Positions 37,175-49,300 of a stretch of DNA of 64,000 bases are shown one piece after another. A program made the position numbers and the translations under genes. Origin of the DNA: Ectocarpus siliculosus (taxonomy: Eukaryota > Sar > Phaeophyceae > Ectocarpales > Ectocarpaceae); the NCBI GenBank assembly GCA_000310025.1, contig FN649739.1, forward strand, positions 124,001 to 188,000, in the 5' to 3' direction. Numbering within the stretch: position 1 is the first letter of the stretch; each line of letters starts with the position of its first letter. The notes under the pieces were generated by a model, which saw only the letters and a program-made list of their open reading frames with translations, did not search any database and was not told the DNA's origin.

Positions 37175-40100
37175 ACAATTTGTGGTTCAGCCACGGGACG
37201 AATAGAGAGATAGACCAAGTCCTGTTTCACATGCCGTGCAGGAATAGAGCGCGTCACAATGAGAGACCCCGATTGGTCATGGTCGTGGTTTTCGTTCACG
37301 CGCGCCGCCAATATGGTCAAGAGCTAATCTTGGTTGCCTTCCTTGTGTCTGATGGCGTAGATACCATTTTCGCCGGACCCTTTGCTGTACACTGGATGAG
37401 GTCAAATAGATACGAGGCCTTGGGCGTGAGAGGCTTGAATGCGATGTTGTCGGTTTTATTCTCCCGTAAGCGGGCGAGCTACGCTCACACCAGGTCCTGT
37501 TTCTACGACCAATTCTCGGATTTTGAGACCCCTTTTTCCAGGTGACGTGTTGTGAGGCGTTGAATGCCACAACGAGTAGGTTGTCGCGCATTAGGTCAAT
37601 CCAAGGATCCCTGCGACCGGAACCGGGGGGAGCCGCGGCTGTACCATGGTATGCTTGGTGGTACGCACAAGCACATATTATTCAGTACGGCTTGGCCTTC
37701 CGTACTGTGACGGGGAAGGGGCAGAGTGCCCACACGTTTGATCTAGATAGTACACCAAGGCGTTTTAGGTAGCCTGGGCTTGTATGGCAGATAATATCAA
37801 GCGAGATGATGGCCGTAGGTTATCTAGCCTTTTCGAAGCAACGGACCTCCAGGGGAAGAGAGAGGTCTCGGAGAGCGCAAACCTTGCGGTTCGGAGAGTA
37901 GTAGGCGCAGTGGTACCATGTTTCAAATGAGACCGCTAGAGCTAGCCAACGAATACGCGACTGCCAGAAAGAATGTTTTTGTTGTCGCATGCACTTCAAT
38001 AGGCAACGCGTACTCTTTCTTACACAAGAGCGGATCGTTGGCGAGTTCTCAATCTCTGGCATTTCTGTGGTACGCGAGCCTTCCGCCCTGGCCACGGCAT
38101 TTTTGCGGCTATCTCAACACCGAGGCGCTCTGAACAATGGCGTTCGACCTCGGAACTGTTCTTTGGCGTACGGGGATGAACAGATCACCGAGTTGATGCC
38201 TCTGGATCTCATCTGACAAGCCGATGTTGTTTTCGACATTGTGTCGAGAACCCGGGAGTGCTTGGTTGTGGGCCCCTCCAAACACTGGGTTTGTCGGACC
38301 AGACTGCACAAAGATTTGTGTCCACCCCAGGCGACAGTCACCTCCACTTCGCTTGACCCTCATGAGGATGCCCGTGCAGGATGCAGGTTCTCAGGTGTGC
38401 GGCTCTGAAGGTGTCTTGCACGATGTCTAGTCCACCCCCTGTGTGATGTGTATTGATCCTGCGTATATTCGCGACCCCACGCAGGTTGTTGGTGTCCACA
38501 GCGTACTTTCCGGCGATGCAGTAAAAGACAGACCCATGACTACAGTAGAACGCAACGTTTTCCCACCGAACTGCTACCATTCGGTACTGCACACGGAAAG
38601 AAGAAAACACCCCGGTGTCTACCTCCTCCTGTGGGACCCTGGATGGTTGTAGATTAGTTGTACAAAAAATACACTGAAAAGTGTAGTACTCTGACACACG
38701 TGTATGGTAAACCTCTCGCCACGAAAAATGGGGGGACTGTAGCCACGAATAAGACGAACACACAATACTCACACGGAAGGGGCTTCCTCCTGTGTTAGGC
38801 GGGCTGAAATCCACACGGTACTCTCGCCAAGTGAGGTCGCCACCGCCCCTTCCAATCCCTCGCAACCGGAATATCCACGAACATGTCCGAGTTGACGTTT
38901 TCGTTTCCGTCGGTGGACTGCGTGCGTCCGCGAGCACAACGGATTTTATCGGCTCTCCTCTTTTCCCTATCTAGCTGCAAAAGTGGATATCGCAGCTGTT
39001 TTCCTTCGTCTAGCGGGATGGGTCCAAGGACCATGGGCTTTGCCGCCCCACGTCTCCGGCTGGTGCTGCTCCTACCGTCGTAGCAGCTGCTAGTTCCAGC
39101 GAACGTGAGGCTAGTCATGGAATTCAAGCTGCTGATTCCAATGGCTGCGACAGGCGAGAGTGAGTCTTGAGTGATGGTGCCTGCTGGCGCGGTGCTTGGC
39201 CGCCAGCATGTGGACGCCGAGCATACGCGTCCAACTGTGTGTGGGCTGCTGGCCGAGCCGATTCCAGCGAACCCCAGGCGGTTGGAGCCAGTCCCCTGCT
39301 TCGAGGACGTTGGTATCGGCACAGCAGATGCAGCGAATGTATGACCAATCCTATATTTGCCAACTTGAGAGGCACGCCACCTGGACATGCAAATCATGAC
39401 ACGTGACCATTCAATCTTTCCGCTGTGTGTGCATGGCCTCAAAGCCTTGCGCTTTCATTGTACACTTGCTGATGATCGCCCCGCCCTCTCCCCTTGGCCT
39501 AGTGATTTCCGACAGTGCGTCACCTCGCTAGTACTCGGTCTGGACATCCGAGAGTAGCTCCTGTCCGCCTCATCAAGTCCGTCGCCGTTCAAGATACCAA
39601 TGGGTGTGCGTCGCCACCACCTCCTCTTCATAACTGACGCCGAGAACAGGTGCAAGCACACGCCGAAAGTGTTAGGCACATACACCTGGTGCAGGATTAT
39701 TCCCACGTAGATACTCCTGAAGGGCAAGCCCAAAGCAAGAGGCAGGGGTGTAGCGTCGAGGCGGACGAGAACGACAGTACGATGTAGCGACGACCATAGG
39801 AGTCTCAAAGAGGAATGAAAAGTAAATGCCGTCGTAGTTGTTGCATGGTGGGGTGAACGTACCTTTTCTGTGGTGAAGTACCTTGCAGTTATAGTCTACT
39901 GGCGGTGGTGTTGTCCCGTAATTGCATTGTTCGGCGGTAGATATAAGCACCCTGAACGTTGGGTTGACTCGAGCGTCAGATCCCCGTCAAAACATGTTGT
40001 CCACAAACGAACAGCCGTCACCCATCACATGCAAGTGGACCACAATAACAGGAGACACACCTACCGTCATAATTCTCCCAACGGGCCTCCACTTTGGCGA

Positions 40101-40577
40101 GGTGCAGCTCTCTCTTGCGCAAAGCGTCTCGTAGTCCCTCGGCCGTGTTGCGGATAACCTTCGAATTGACAGCCGAGTTCTCAGGGCGTTTGGAACATGT
40201 CTGCTCCAGGCACTCAGAGGGGAGGTTATCCTACTTGGAAACTACGAACAGGTATTTATCATCTCGAGAGCATATCAATACGAATAACCTCCGGTGAATT
40301 TCCAGGCGCGGCAAATCAGAACTGCTTTTTCAAAAGGAGAGTGGCATGCCCGAACAAGGCCAGTTGCTTCAGACATTTGTACCTCCCTCGCCGAAGCCCC
40401 TTGTTGAGGCTGACCGCTCCTCGCGGCCGCCATCGTGGTTCGCCCGCTTGAACTTGACCAGGCAACAAAGTCATCACCGTTGCCGGACGGTGCGGTCTGC
40501 CCGGGCGCTCCACGTCGCTGGTGGCCTTCACTCGAACCAATGAATGCGGACAAACAGGGTCATATTTTTCTTGCCTT
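37175..40577. other. No supported gene
   Basis: Open frames of up to 215 codons occur on the minus strand (38338-38937, 38795-39442), but I could not chain them with splice sites or recognise any domain. They may be exons of the uncertain minus-strand locus further right, or chance frames. Confidence 0.4.
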
Positions 40578-41762
40578 TCAGAGGGGGATAGCAGCTAACA
40601 CTCGCAGTAGGGACCAAAGCACGGCGTGCCACGCCCGGTGGGGCACCACGCCTGACGGGAGCAGTTGGACGGCAGCAAATCTCCTATAATAGATGTCGCC
40701 CACAACAGTTTCATGGTTCTCGCGCAACACTCTCGCACCTTTCGAGCTGTTTCCAGTCGCGGAAGCAACAGCGGCCGCCGATCGAAAATGACCACCTTGA
40801 CGAGCGGACGTTGTGCGTGGCCGGCATCTCGCTGTAGGTCTTCCTTTCTCCCGTGTTGCGACCGGCGCCGTCGACGAACCGCTTCCCAATCGTGGCTGTG
40901 ACTCCCGCGGGAAGGCTTGCTCTTGCTGCCCGGTGCTGGTGGATTTTTGTTCGGTGTAGTGTATTGGTCCCCCTGCGGCTGAGGCAGCGCTGTGGACCTC
41001 GTTACGCTCCTGAGCCAGCACGATACCCTCCAATACGGCGTCGTACCGCTTTCGTTCTTCCGCTGAAATCGTCCGGGCTGGGACCACACCTGTTGACGGA
41101 GGCAAGCAGCATCGGTGATTGGACCGAAAATCGGTTTGGAAGCACTGACGCGGAACACTGAGCTACAGTAGTGCCGCAGGCGATCGTGCACACTATGCTT
41201 TGCGTCGCGATGCGTTTCGCTGAAAGGTTTAGGATAGTCGTTGCTCCGCGTCGTGCTGATGAACAGTTGTTGTGAGAATGCCAGCAACAGCACTACAGAA
41301 GGTGTATCGGAATGGTTCCCGACAGATGCCGTATTCCGTACCGTTGCTGGCTGTGGATCCACCTGATGGCCTTCCCGAGCCACCGCTACCATCACCATCC
41401 CCGCCGCTGACAGGCACAGAGTATAACTGCCCACATGATGCACCCATGCCATCGTTATGCTTCGTGCTGGCGCGAATCGCGCAGCCCGCTCCGGTAGCAG
41501 CGAGTCTGGGTGTCCGGGCAGAGGGTGCCAAGTTTCTGGCTGTGTCGATGGAGGAATCACTCTCGGGGAACTGGCAGCAACCCATTTCAGGCTGTCCTTT
41601 ATTCTCACTGTCTGGCATCCAGAGCGAAGCCGTGCCAGGGGTCGGGAATTTCTCCGCGACCGCGGCCATGAGAACCTGATGCGAAGAACAACCGAGCGTG
41701 TTCAGGTCTAGGTTGGCATCGGGAAGCGTACGCAGGCTTTTAGAACTTGACGTACAAAGCAT
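40578..41762 (-). other. Possible minus-strand coding region, unrecognised
   Basis: Long overlapping open frames cover this stretch on the minus strand: 337 codons at 40595-41608, 175 at 40578-41105 and 177 at 41229-41762. The most protein-like segments are TISAEERKRYDAVLEGIVLA near 41060 and a Gly/Ser/Asp-rich low-complexity run near 41400. That style matches the confirmed exons of the coiled-coil genes. No splice-consistent model was found, and a plus-strand frame (41272-41679) is also open. It could be exons of one unknown gene. Confidence 0.3.
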
Positions 41763-41789
41763 AGACTACTCCAGGCCGGATTGATACCC

Positions 41790-41986
41790 TCAGATGTCCT
41801 TGTTACTGCTATGCTGTCGAATGTTGCCCACCTTCCTGCGATATGCAGCGAGCCGGGTGATAAAAGCCGGCGCGCCTGAAACAAAGCCGGTGTCTGCTGC
41901 AGCAGCAGCCGTCTGCAGGGGCGTATCTCCGCCCCCTGCATCGCCCAACGGGAGGGATGGAAGGCAGGGAACAACCAGGCCATGAT
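41790..41986 (-). CDS. Putative terminal exon with ankyrin-like segment
   Basis: After a possible acceptor at 41987, the minus strand reads to a stop at 41790-41792. It includes GGGDTPLQTAAAAADTGF, which resembles the start of an ankyrin repeat (GxTPLHxAA). No upstream exon could be joined with confidence, and the plus strand is also open here, so this may be a gene remnant or a chance frame. Confidence 0.3.
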
Positions 41987-42857
41987 CTCAGAACCATTTC
42001 TTGCGTTTTTATATGCGGGTTTGTGTATGTAGACACATCTTCCCCTGCACGGTCAACATTCCGTGGGTCGGTGGTTAAACGTCTCACATCAATCTATACA
42101 TGAAGAACATTGCGATGACGTATTTGTGGCTTAGTTTTGGGATCGGTGTCCTGTTCCGGTGCTGACCATTCCATCATTGATTTCAGCCTACCCCCCTAGC
42201 ACCTTGAGCAATACCGGACCGTTCGTTAGAATCGTGCGGCGACACGCTAACGCCCTGGCCAGGTTCGCGTTCAGCAAACTTGCTTGGCGACAGCTGGAGG
42301 CATTTCATGTTTGCTCAAGAGTACGTGATGAGGATGGAGAGTTCGTTGACGATTGTGACACAGAATCTGGAGGTCTTTTCGCTAAAGACGTTCCTGCAGC
42401 CCGGGTGACTTGGAACATATGCATACCAGAGACCGGTCGCACGACAACCAGAACACGGAAAGGGTGCCTTCTACACCTACCTCCAAGTCCGAACCCCCAC
42501 CAGTCTCCTTCTCCACGCAACAATCGAAACAATCCTTCCTTCTCGAGGTCGCTCGAGCAGCACGCCAGGAGAGCCGCGGTGAAGCTCTTGACGGAACACA
42601 GAAGACCGTTCGTATCCCGGGCTTCGGCGAAGACGATTCTCTGCACCTGCTTTGTTTGAGAATATTGACGGCATGATATGGGGCAACGAACGTGATATTA
42701 GCAACACTTTACCGTATTGACCCGGATTTGAGAAGTGGGCGTTTGAGTAGTGGGCCCCTTTGAGTCGAGCGTCCACGCGTGTCGTTCGGGAGTCGACTCA
42801 CACATTGTCTCCACGATTACGTTGTGCGGTCATGCTTGCCTACATGTACTTCACTAT

Positions 42858-42924
42858 GCGAAGGTGTACCGATTCTGGTAAAAGTCAATCGACGGATACC
42901 CTGCGAATCGGGTCCTCCTTAACA
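42858..42924 (+). repeat. 67-bp exact direct repeat, copy 1
   Basis: Identical over 67 bases to 43113-43179, starting gcgaaggtgtaccgattctg, with a 255-base offset. It is non-coding as far as can be seen. Confidence 0.9.
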
Positions 42925-43112
42925 CTCTCCACCCACAGAATTTACCCTCAACTGGGAACCTCTTGTGGCCAGGACGGGTAATTCGATGGAAGTGTCACAA
43001 GGTTGAGGTGTTCTCAGGACTGACACACATTGTGTCCATGGGAAAAGGTCCAAGTCAGGAGAAAAAACGTGCACCCAAGGAGATTCGAACCAGTATCCAG
43101 CTGACGCCATAA

Positions 43113-43179
43113 GCGAAGGTGTACCGATTCTGGTAAAAGTCAATCGACGGATACCCTGCGAATCGGGTCCTCCTTAACA
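43113..43179 (+). repeat. 67-bp exact direct repeat, copy 2
   Basis: Identical to 42858-42924. Just upstream, at about 43081-43111, the opposite strand carries a tRNA-like box A (TGGCGTCAGCTGG) and box B (GGTTCGAATC) only a few bases apart, too close for a working tRNA gene. Confidence 0.9.
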
Positions 43180-43325
43180 ACTACGCTCGAACACCGTTCT
43201 ACGGTCGATCGGGAAGTAGTGATGCCATCTCCACTTAAAAGACAGGGATTGAAACTTTGGCTAACCCTCTCTCTCTCTGGGTAATGTTGCCGTCCTTGCT
43301 GTAAGTTAGTACGGTGTCGATGCAC

Positions 43326-43448
43326 CTGCTTGTAATCGTAGTTTAGCCCGAGCGTGACGACCGCGTCAACAACCTCAGTGCCGGATACCCCTTCTGAACC
43401 TTTCCGAGCGGCCTCGAACCAGTCGCGTAGTGCCTGTTTCACCGCCAC
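43326..43448 (-). CDS. Orphan exon of an unrecognised minus-strand gene
   Basis: A 41-codon, phase-0 exon bounded by a good acceptor (gatgcag) and donor (AAGCAG then GTGCAT). It encodes VAVKQALRDWFEAARKGSEG followed by a short helix-loop-helix-like stretch, broadly like an EF-hand without its Ca ligands. The open frame at about 43585-43900 (containing DPEQIMISARQL) may be the preceding exon. Neighbouring exons were not established. Confidence 0.45.
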
Positions 43449-43905
43449 CTGCATCTTCGCACTTGATCGACCAACAAGGGTCCGGTTGAAAGTTGCGGCT
43501 TGAGTTGTTTAGACCACATGGGTTTGCTCTTCTCCGACCCGTTTACCGTGGCGCCAAGTTGCAAGAAGCTTTTGAACCCTCCTACACGCTTTTCACAAGT
43601 TGCCGGGCAGAGATCATGATCTGCTCCGGATCGTGGTACTTGGCATTTCCAACCAAACCGATATCGTTCCGTCGTACAGCAGTAGGCCATGCATCTTCAG
43701 ACAACACGTAGTACGCTGACCTTCTGGAGTTCCGCCCGGCCCATTTGTTTGTGTCAGCCACACGCTTCTTTTCTTTCAAGCGGCCCACCCTGTGGCGCAG
43801 CGCCTGCCTACTTTGTTGAAAACCACGAGCAAGCAGCGGTGCCGTTCGCTCTCCTTCAGTGGAATCACCAGAGCCAAACAATGTTCCGTTTTGTGTGTAT
43901 TCCAC

Positions 43906-46361
43906 AAGTACTGATACACGCTACGTATTCACGGCAGTGGTGCAAAGGCCCAACTACAGGCTACCACCGTGTGGGACACACCCAAACCTTTCGCATGGCT
44001 ATCCCTCGAGGATCCGCCCCTTCAAGTGACTTTCGTCTATGTTATTCCTCCGGGGGGGGGCTGACATTCTTTCATTCTCCGCTCAGTTATTGTGGCACCA
44101 CCGCAGATGCTGAAATTTGGTTTGTCGCGCATGCCACTGCTGAGCGTATCACTGTGGTCATCGTTCTGCAGTACTGAAGATTTCCGACGTAATGGAAAGT
44201 GGGACATCAAGAAACTGACTGCAGTACACACATTTACCGCAGTACTCTGATGACACGATCATGACCTACAGTATCGACACACTTACTTGGCCCTCTCGAC
44301 TCGATGCCATTCGATAGCACAACAGGACTCTGATTCCGTTGCAGGTCGATCCTGCTGGCTATTGTCCGTCATGATCAATCCCTGGGAACGAACCGGCAGA
44401 CTGCGCAGAGCTTCGCTATGGACGAAATTGTGGACGAACTGGGAAGGTGCTTCCCTGGTACTGTAGCCTCTCTGCCTTCCTCCTGCCTTCCTCCTGTCTT
44501 CTGTCGTCGCGCGCTGCCATTCGCACCCTGTTCCTAGAAAATACTTCTGAATACATGAGTACAGTCACAAAGAGACGTTCCGGTCGATACATACCCCGAA
44601 CAGGGCGCCGTTCGGGTTCGGAACTGTCCGCACGACGCAATCGGCAATCAATGAAACCGTCATTACGACCACGGACGGGAACAACACCCGAAGACGAACC
44701 GGAACATTTTTTATTCCTCCGCTTTATTATCCCTCCGCTTATATGTGAAGGCGCGGTATGCCGTGTGCCTTGTACACAAGGGCAACGTGACGCGCTGCTG
44801 CTCCCTCGCTCACCCTTGGGAAACCTGTAGCCACTCTTGCCAGCAAGCGAAAGTCGGGGGAAATATCAGCCATGCCGGTCCGACCCCGAACGGACACATC
44901 GCCCGAACGTTCCAAGTCACAGGGGATCTCCTTTCTCAAGCCAGATACTTTTCCAGGCCTACGGCAGAACAACGTGTTGGGTGAGAAGCGATATCTAGCG
45001 TGCGCTGCAATTCGATCTGCTGTGGAACGTCAGACTACATATTTCGGCAAAGTGTATGGACGCACCAACCCGGCGACACATGAGATCAACTGCACATTAT
45101 TTTTTTTTATCTCCGCTGTCAAATGTGCTGCGTTCCTAGATAAGTTTCATCCGTTGCCTTTCTCTCGGTAGCCTTGATTCCGTGTATGGAACCCCTAGAA
45201 AACGCTTTCTAAACTTGGTGGGCATGGTGCAACAAAAGAAATCAATTGGACGAACGGTGCCAAAACCCAAACTCAGGTCCTATCCTCAGCAGCAGCTGGC
45301 ATGTAAGCGATATTAAAGTCCCGGCGTGGGCACTAGGATAAGAGAACGATTAGATTACTTCACTCTAAAATCCCTATCGGCAGCTAAATAGTGCCCTCAA
45401 TGATCAACAAGAGTATGAGAAGACTGTTGACATTGTAGGGGTTTCAGAGTGGGGACAATCGAGGGAACACTTGATGCGGGATTTTTGTACGAAAGGAGAT
45501 GTACGTCGCACAGTAGTGATGTAAACATCTTATTATCCACCTTGTTCGCTGAAACATCCGTTTCCTATCTCGATCAACGCGTCCTCCCTACTCGTCAGAC
45601 AGATAGATATCGTCACGCACACACCCGAAACAATGCTAAAGATAACAATATGTGGCCCAAGGTGCATCTCCCATCACTTGGGGAAAAGCACATTCAGTAT
45701 GAATTCCTCGCGTAGAATTCCAGGTCTAGAAGCACGAAACCAAACAGGGTACGTAGGGAACCAACCTACTGTAGAACACATAAAAGCTTCCCAAAAGAGC
45801 CTATTGTTCGGTTTCTGAGTCTCGAAAAAAGAGAGCTCGGGCCCACCAATACAACAAACTCGACCAACTGTTATCGGATTCTTCGAGTCGAGAATGACAC
45901 GTTGAGTTTCGCAATCCGTGCTCCCTGATACGTGTGTCCCGCCGACAAACCTAACTCTTTCACTACACGACGCGCGTCATGTACACCGGGAATTCATTCC
46001 ATGGGAAAAACTCAGTCCAAAGTGGCCAGTCCCATACTACAAAGGTGGAACGAATATGGTTTCTTCGTAGCGGAAACTTACCGTTGGACTGGAAACCAAA
46101 GAAACTGCAACATTGATCATGCAGCAAGGCGGCGAAATGCCCCGTATACTCTTCATTGGCTACAATTACCCCCACAGTATGCCTTCTTGCAGGGACATCG
46201 AACACGAACATACATCCTGCAACAGCTTCGGCGATCAACGAGGGTGCGGGTGGCGAAGACGTGGTACTGATAATATGGCGAGCAGGAAAAATACGTAGGT
46301 CAATGATAACGACTCCAGTTCCTGAACAAATACCCTTGCTCGTGCTCATCTTCTGCGGCAG
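43906..46361. other. No supported gene; should hold first exon(s) of the dynein-light-chain-like gene
   Basis: The plus-strand gene that begins at 46362 is entered from an intron, so its start exon lies in or before this stretch. Short candidates with an ATG and a donor exist near 44417, 45699 and 46000 (MGKTQSKVASPILQ), but none gives the required phase directly. Confidence 0.35.
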
Positions 46362-49300
46362 CCGGTCTCCAAGCGGAGAACCCCTCGTCGCCCGAAGACG
46401 CCGGGGCATCCCTAGCTGTTGACGCCTTCCTGATCAAGAATCGGGTACCAGATTCAGACTACGACCCGCAAAACGCAGGGGGTACCACCGACGATGACGG
46501 GACACGAGGTCGACATCCGCGTGGCGTGTTCCACGCGCATGCCCACGACATGGCGTACCTGGAACAGTGGATCGGAGAAATGTTGGACATCCGGCGCGAT
46601 GTCAGCGGCGGCGAGGCCGTTGGCCCCGAAGGCGTTAAGCCACAGTACGTTTCGGGAGGGGTGTTACGGGATTCGTATGCGTTAGAGTCGTTGTGCTCAG
46701 ACTATTATGACGAAGACGCCGGAGTTAAAGGGCTCAGGCATGCGTGTGCAGGATGAATCTGGTACACTTCGGCAACGCAATGATCTAAGCATCGTTCGTG
46801 CGCCATCCATTCAGATGTGCAAAAACTGGTTATAGCAAAACATTTTGAGGTACTCGAGGGACATTCAACAGGATCCCAAGATACGTTTAGGGAACGGTTT
46901 CACAAATCATGCAATTTGATCCATTTTTCTAGACACGTTTGAAGGATTATTTGATTTGGGGGTAGGGTTACGTGTGGCAATGGTCGCCACCACGATACCC
47001 TATACTTTTGTGTATGCTTGTCGTACATGACAACAAAGCAGGATCTGTGATCATACCCCGCGCGCCGTGGGCATGCGAGCTCGATATCTCACGCGCGATA
47101 TATGCCTTCCTGTCCGCTTCCCAGAGTATCGCCTCCACCGGGAAAGGATCCTGAATCGAAACGAGAAAGTTTAACACACCTTTACAACGAGAAGGCGCTC
47201 AGATACGGCATTGTCTTCGACGAGCTCATCCGGCAAGTGGCGGTGCACTCCATGGCCCTGGCCACACTTGTTGGGAAGGTGAGCAAACGGGAACAGGGTT
47301 ACCAATCCCCCTTTTATGGGACGCCGCCTGCCGGATATTTTCACGATAAACCTCACCCATTTCGTGGCGCTACAGGAACGAGGTGATAACAGCAACTTTT
47401 ATTCAATAAACCCAGCTTCACTCGGGGTGCTTGGTCGTGAATCAGAAATCAGAGCAACAGGCTGGCTTCCTGGTAGTATGAAATTGCGTTGTAGCTATCC
47501 TCGCCGCCACGCTTTGGTAGCATCTGCATCTTCACTCTTAACTGTGACGAAAGTATTCGGCGTCGTTCTCGAAGAGTGTCATCGGCAGGCAGGAGGAAGA
47601 GGGTGTGCCCCCCAGCCAGGTAGCACTCGGGAAAACTCAGGGGAGTACACACGGCATCACATCTTTCCAACATTTGAACTGCGCCGAAGTGCCTTCAGAG
47701 CCCTTTCGGAGTGTCGAGCAAGTGTTCTCGGCTTATCAATCTGCCGCATTGTCCGTTCCCGCATCCTGAAAACTGAACACTCTCTGTCGCTCCCTCTCCT
47801 TCATGAGTGCTCGGTGTTTTACGGGCATCCGGACGCGACAAACTTCATTGCTAGAGATAGCCTCTTCCAACGTCATCCCTGTACCCGTTTTCGGCTGGTC
47901 TTGGTTTTGACAGGCCTTCACGGGGCACCACGCCCTGCTCACTCGCCTGATCAAGGTCCATGATGCCCGTGAGGGCCAGCTGCAAAAACTGCAGGTCAGC
48001 ACCAACGAACACTGTTGCATGCTGATGATATCGGGAAAAATCACCGAAAGTTGCTTCATTGGTTTTGACCACCATGTCGCAAAGTACGTAATCGAAATCA
48101 CTCCAACAGAGCACTATGAAATTCACGAGTGGTGAGATTGTTTGAAGCATATTCGTACAGCGAAAATGCGTTGTAGTAAAGTGAGATTGCCCTGTGGCCT
48201 CGAAACTTGGAGTCCTGCATATTGAGGATCAGGGCGGGTTAGTTTCGGGAGTTCTGGGTTTTGGTTGAAACCTTCTACATAGGTGAGGCCAAACAATCCA
48301 AAAGCAACAGACGTAACCTATGAGCACAGCGAAGAAAGCAACGCGCGACAAGAGAAAGAAGGTGCATAGGCACGATCTCGCGAGCGTGGAAGTGAGAACA
48401 TAATGGAGGTGGCCCAATCCGTTGCCCAGCGAGGGAAACATCACAAGCACCTTCGTCAACAACAGAAGAGGAAAACCTCCGTCATTCTCGAGCAGCAGCA
48501 GCAGCGACAACGATATCAACCTCCAGCGCGTTCCACAACGAAAATAGGCCCAGCTTGCTGGCTTGACGGGTGAGTCAAACCGAAAGATGAACGAAGAGGA
48601 TGCCCTCATCGAAGAGCAAGCTTTCATGGAGAATCTCACAAAGGCCGAGCTAAGGGAAAGTCGGGCGCTGTGCTCCTCCTTGCGAGTCAAGCTCAAGTAC
48701 TATGGAGACGAAGTTGCCAGACTCAGGCAAGGGATGAACTTCCCGTTGTACACACCGTGCGGATTTAGAGACAGGAGTAGGGAAGGACGTTGCAAGGCCA
48801 GGGTAGGAAGTGCATGGGGATAGTTTTTGCTTCAGGAAGCAAGTTTATCCTGGCATGAGTTGTGATCGAACGAGCATTCTGTTCTGGATAAAACCAGTGG
48901 TGGGTAAACACTCCCGGTAGAGGTAGAAGCACCAACTCCATATTCATCGCCGAGTTCCATTTAATCTTCCGCCAGTTTTGAAACGGAGTTAGCGAAGAAG
49001 ACGCGGAGGCTGCTCAAAGTGGCCAAGTTTGTGGTTAAAACAACGAAGACATTCCGTCCACATTTGAAAACGACATCACGCTCGATACATATTGAACCTA
49101 CTCATCAGGCAAATTGTTCTGGACAAGGTTGATGACGATGAGCAAGGACCGAGAAATGCCAAGGTCCACAACTCTTTGACCGAAGACGGCGTATCCATGC
49201 CGATTCTTCCGGCAGGAAAGAAGGCCGTCGTCTTGCCGAAGTCACCTGCACGAAAGGCGAAAACAGAGGTGATCCGCATGGAGTCGTGTTTGCCGTACAA

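Noticed and set aside
43081-43115. Possible tRNA gene on the minus strand (box A TGGCGTCAGCTGG, box B GGTTCGAATC)
   Set aside because: The boxes are only about five bases apart and no acceptor, anticodon or T stems can be folded around them, so no tRNA feature is called.
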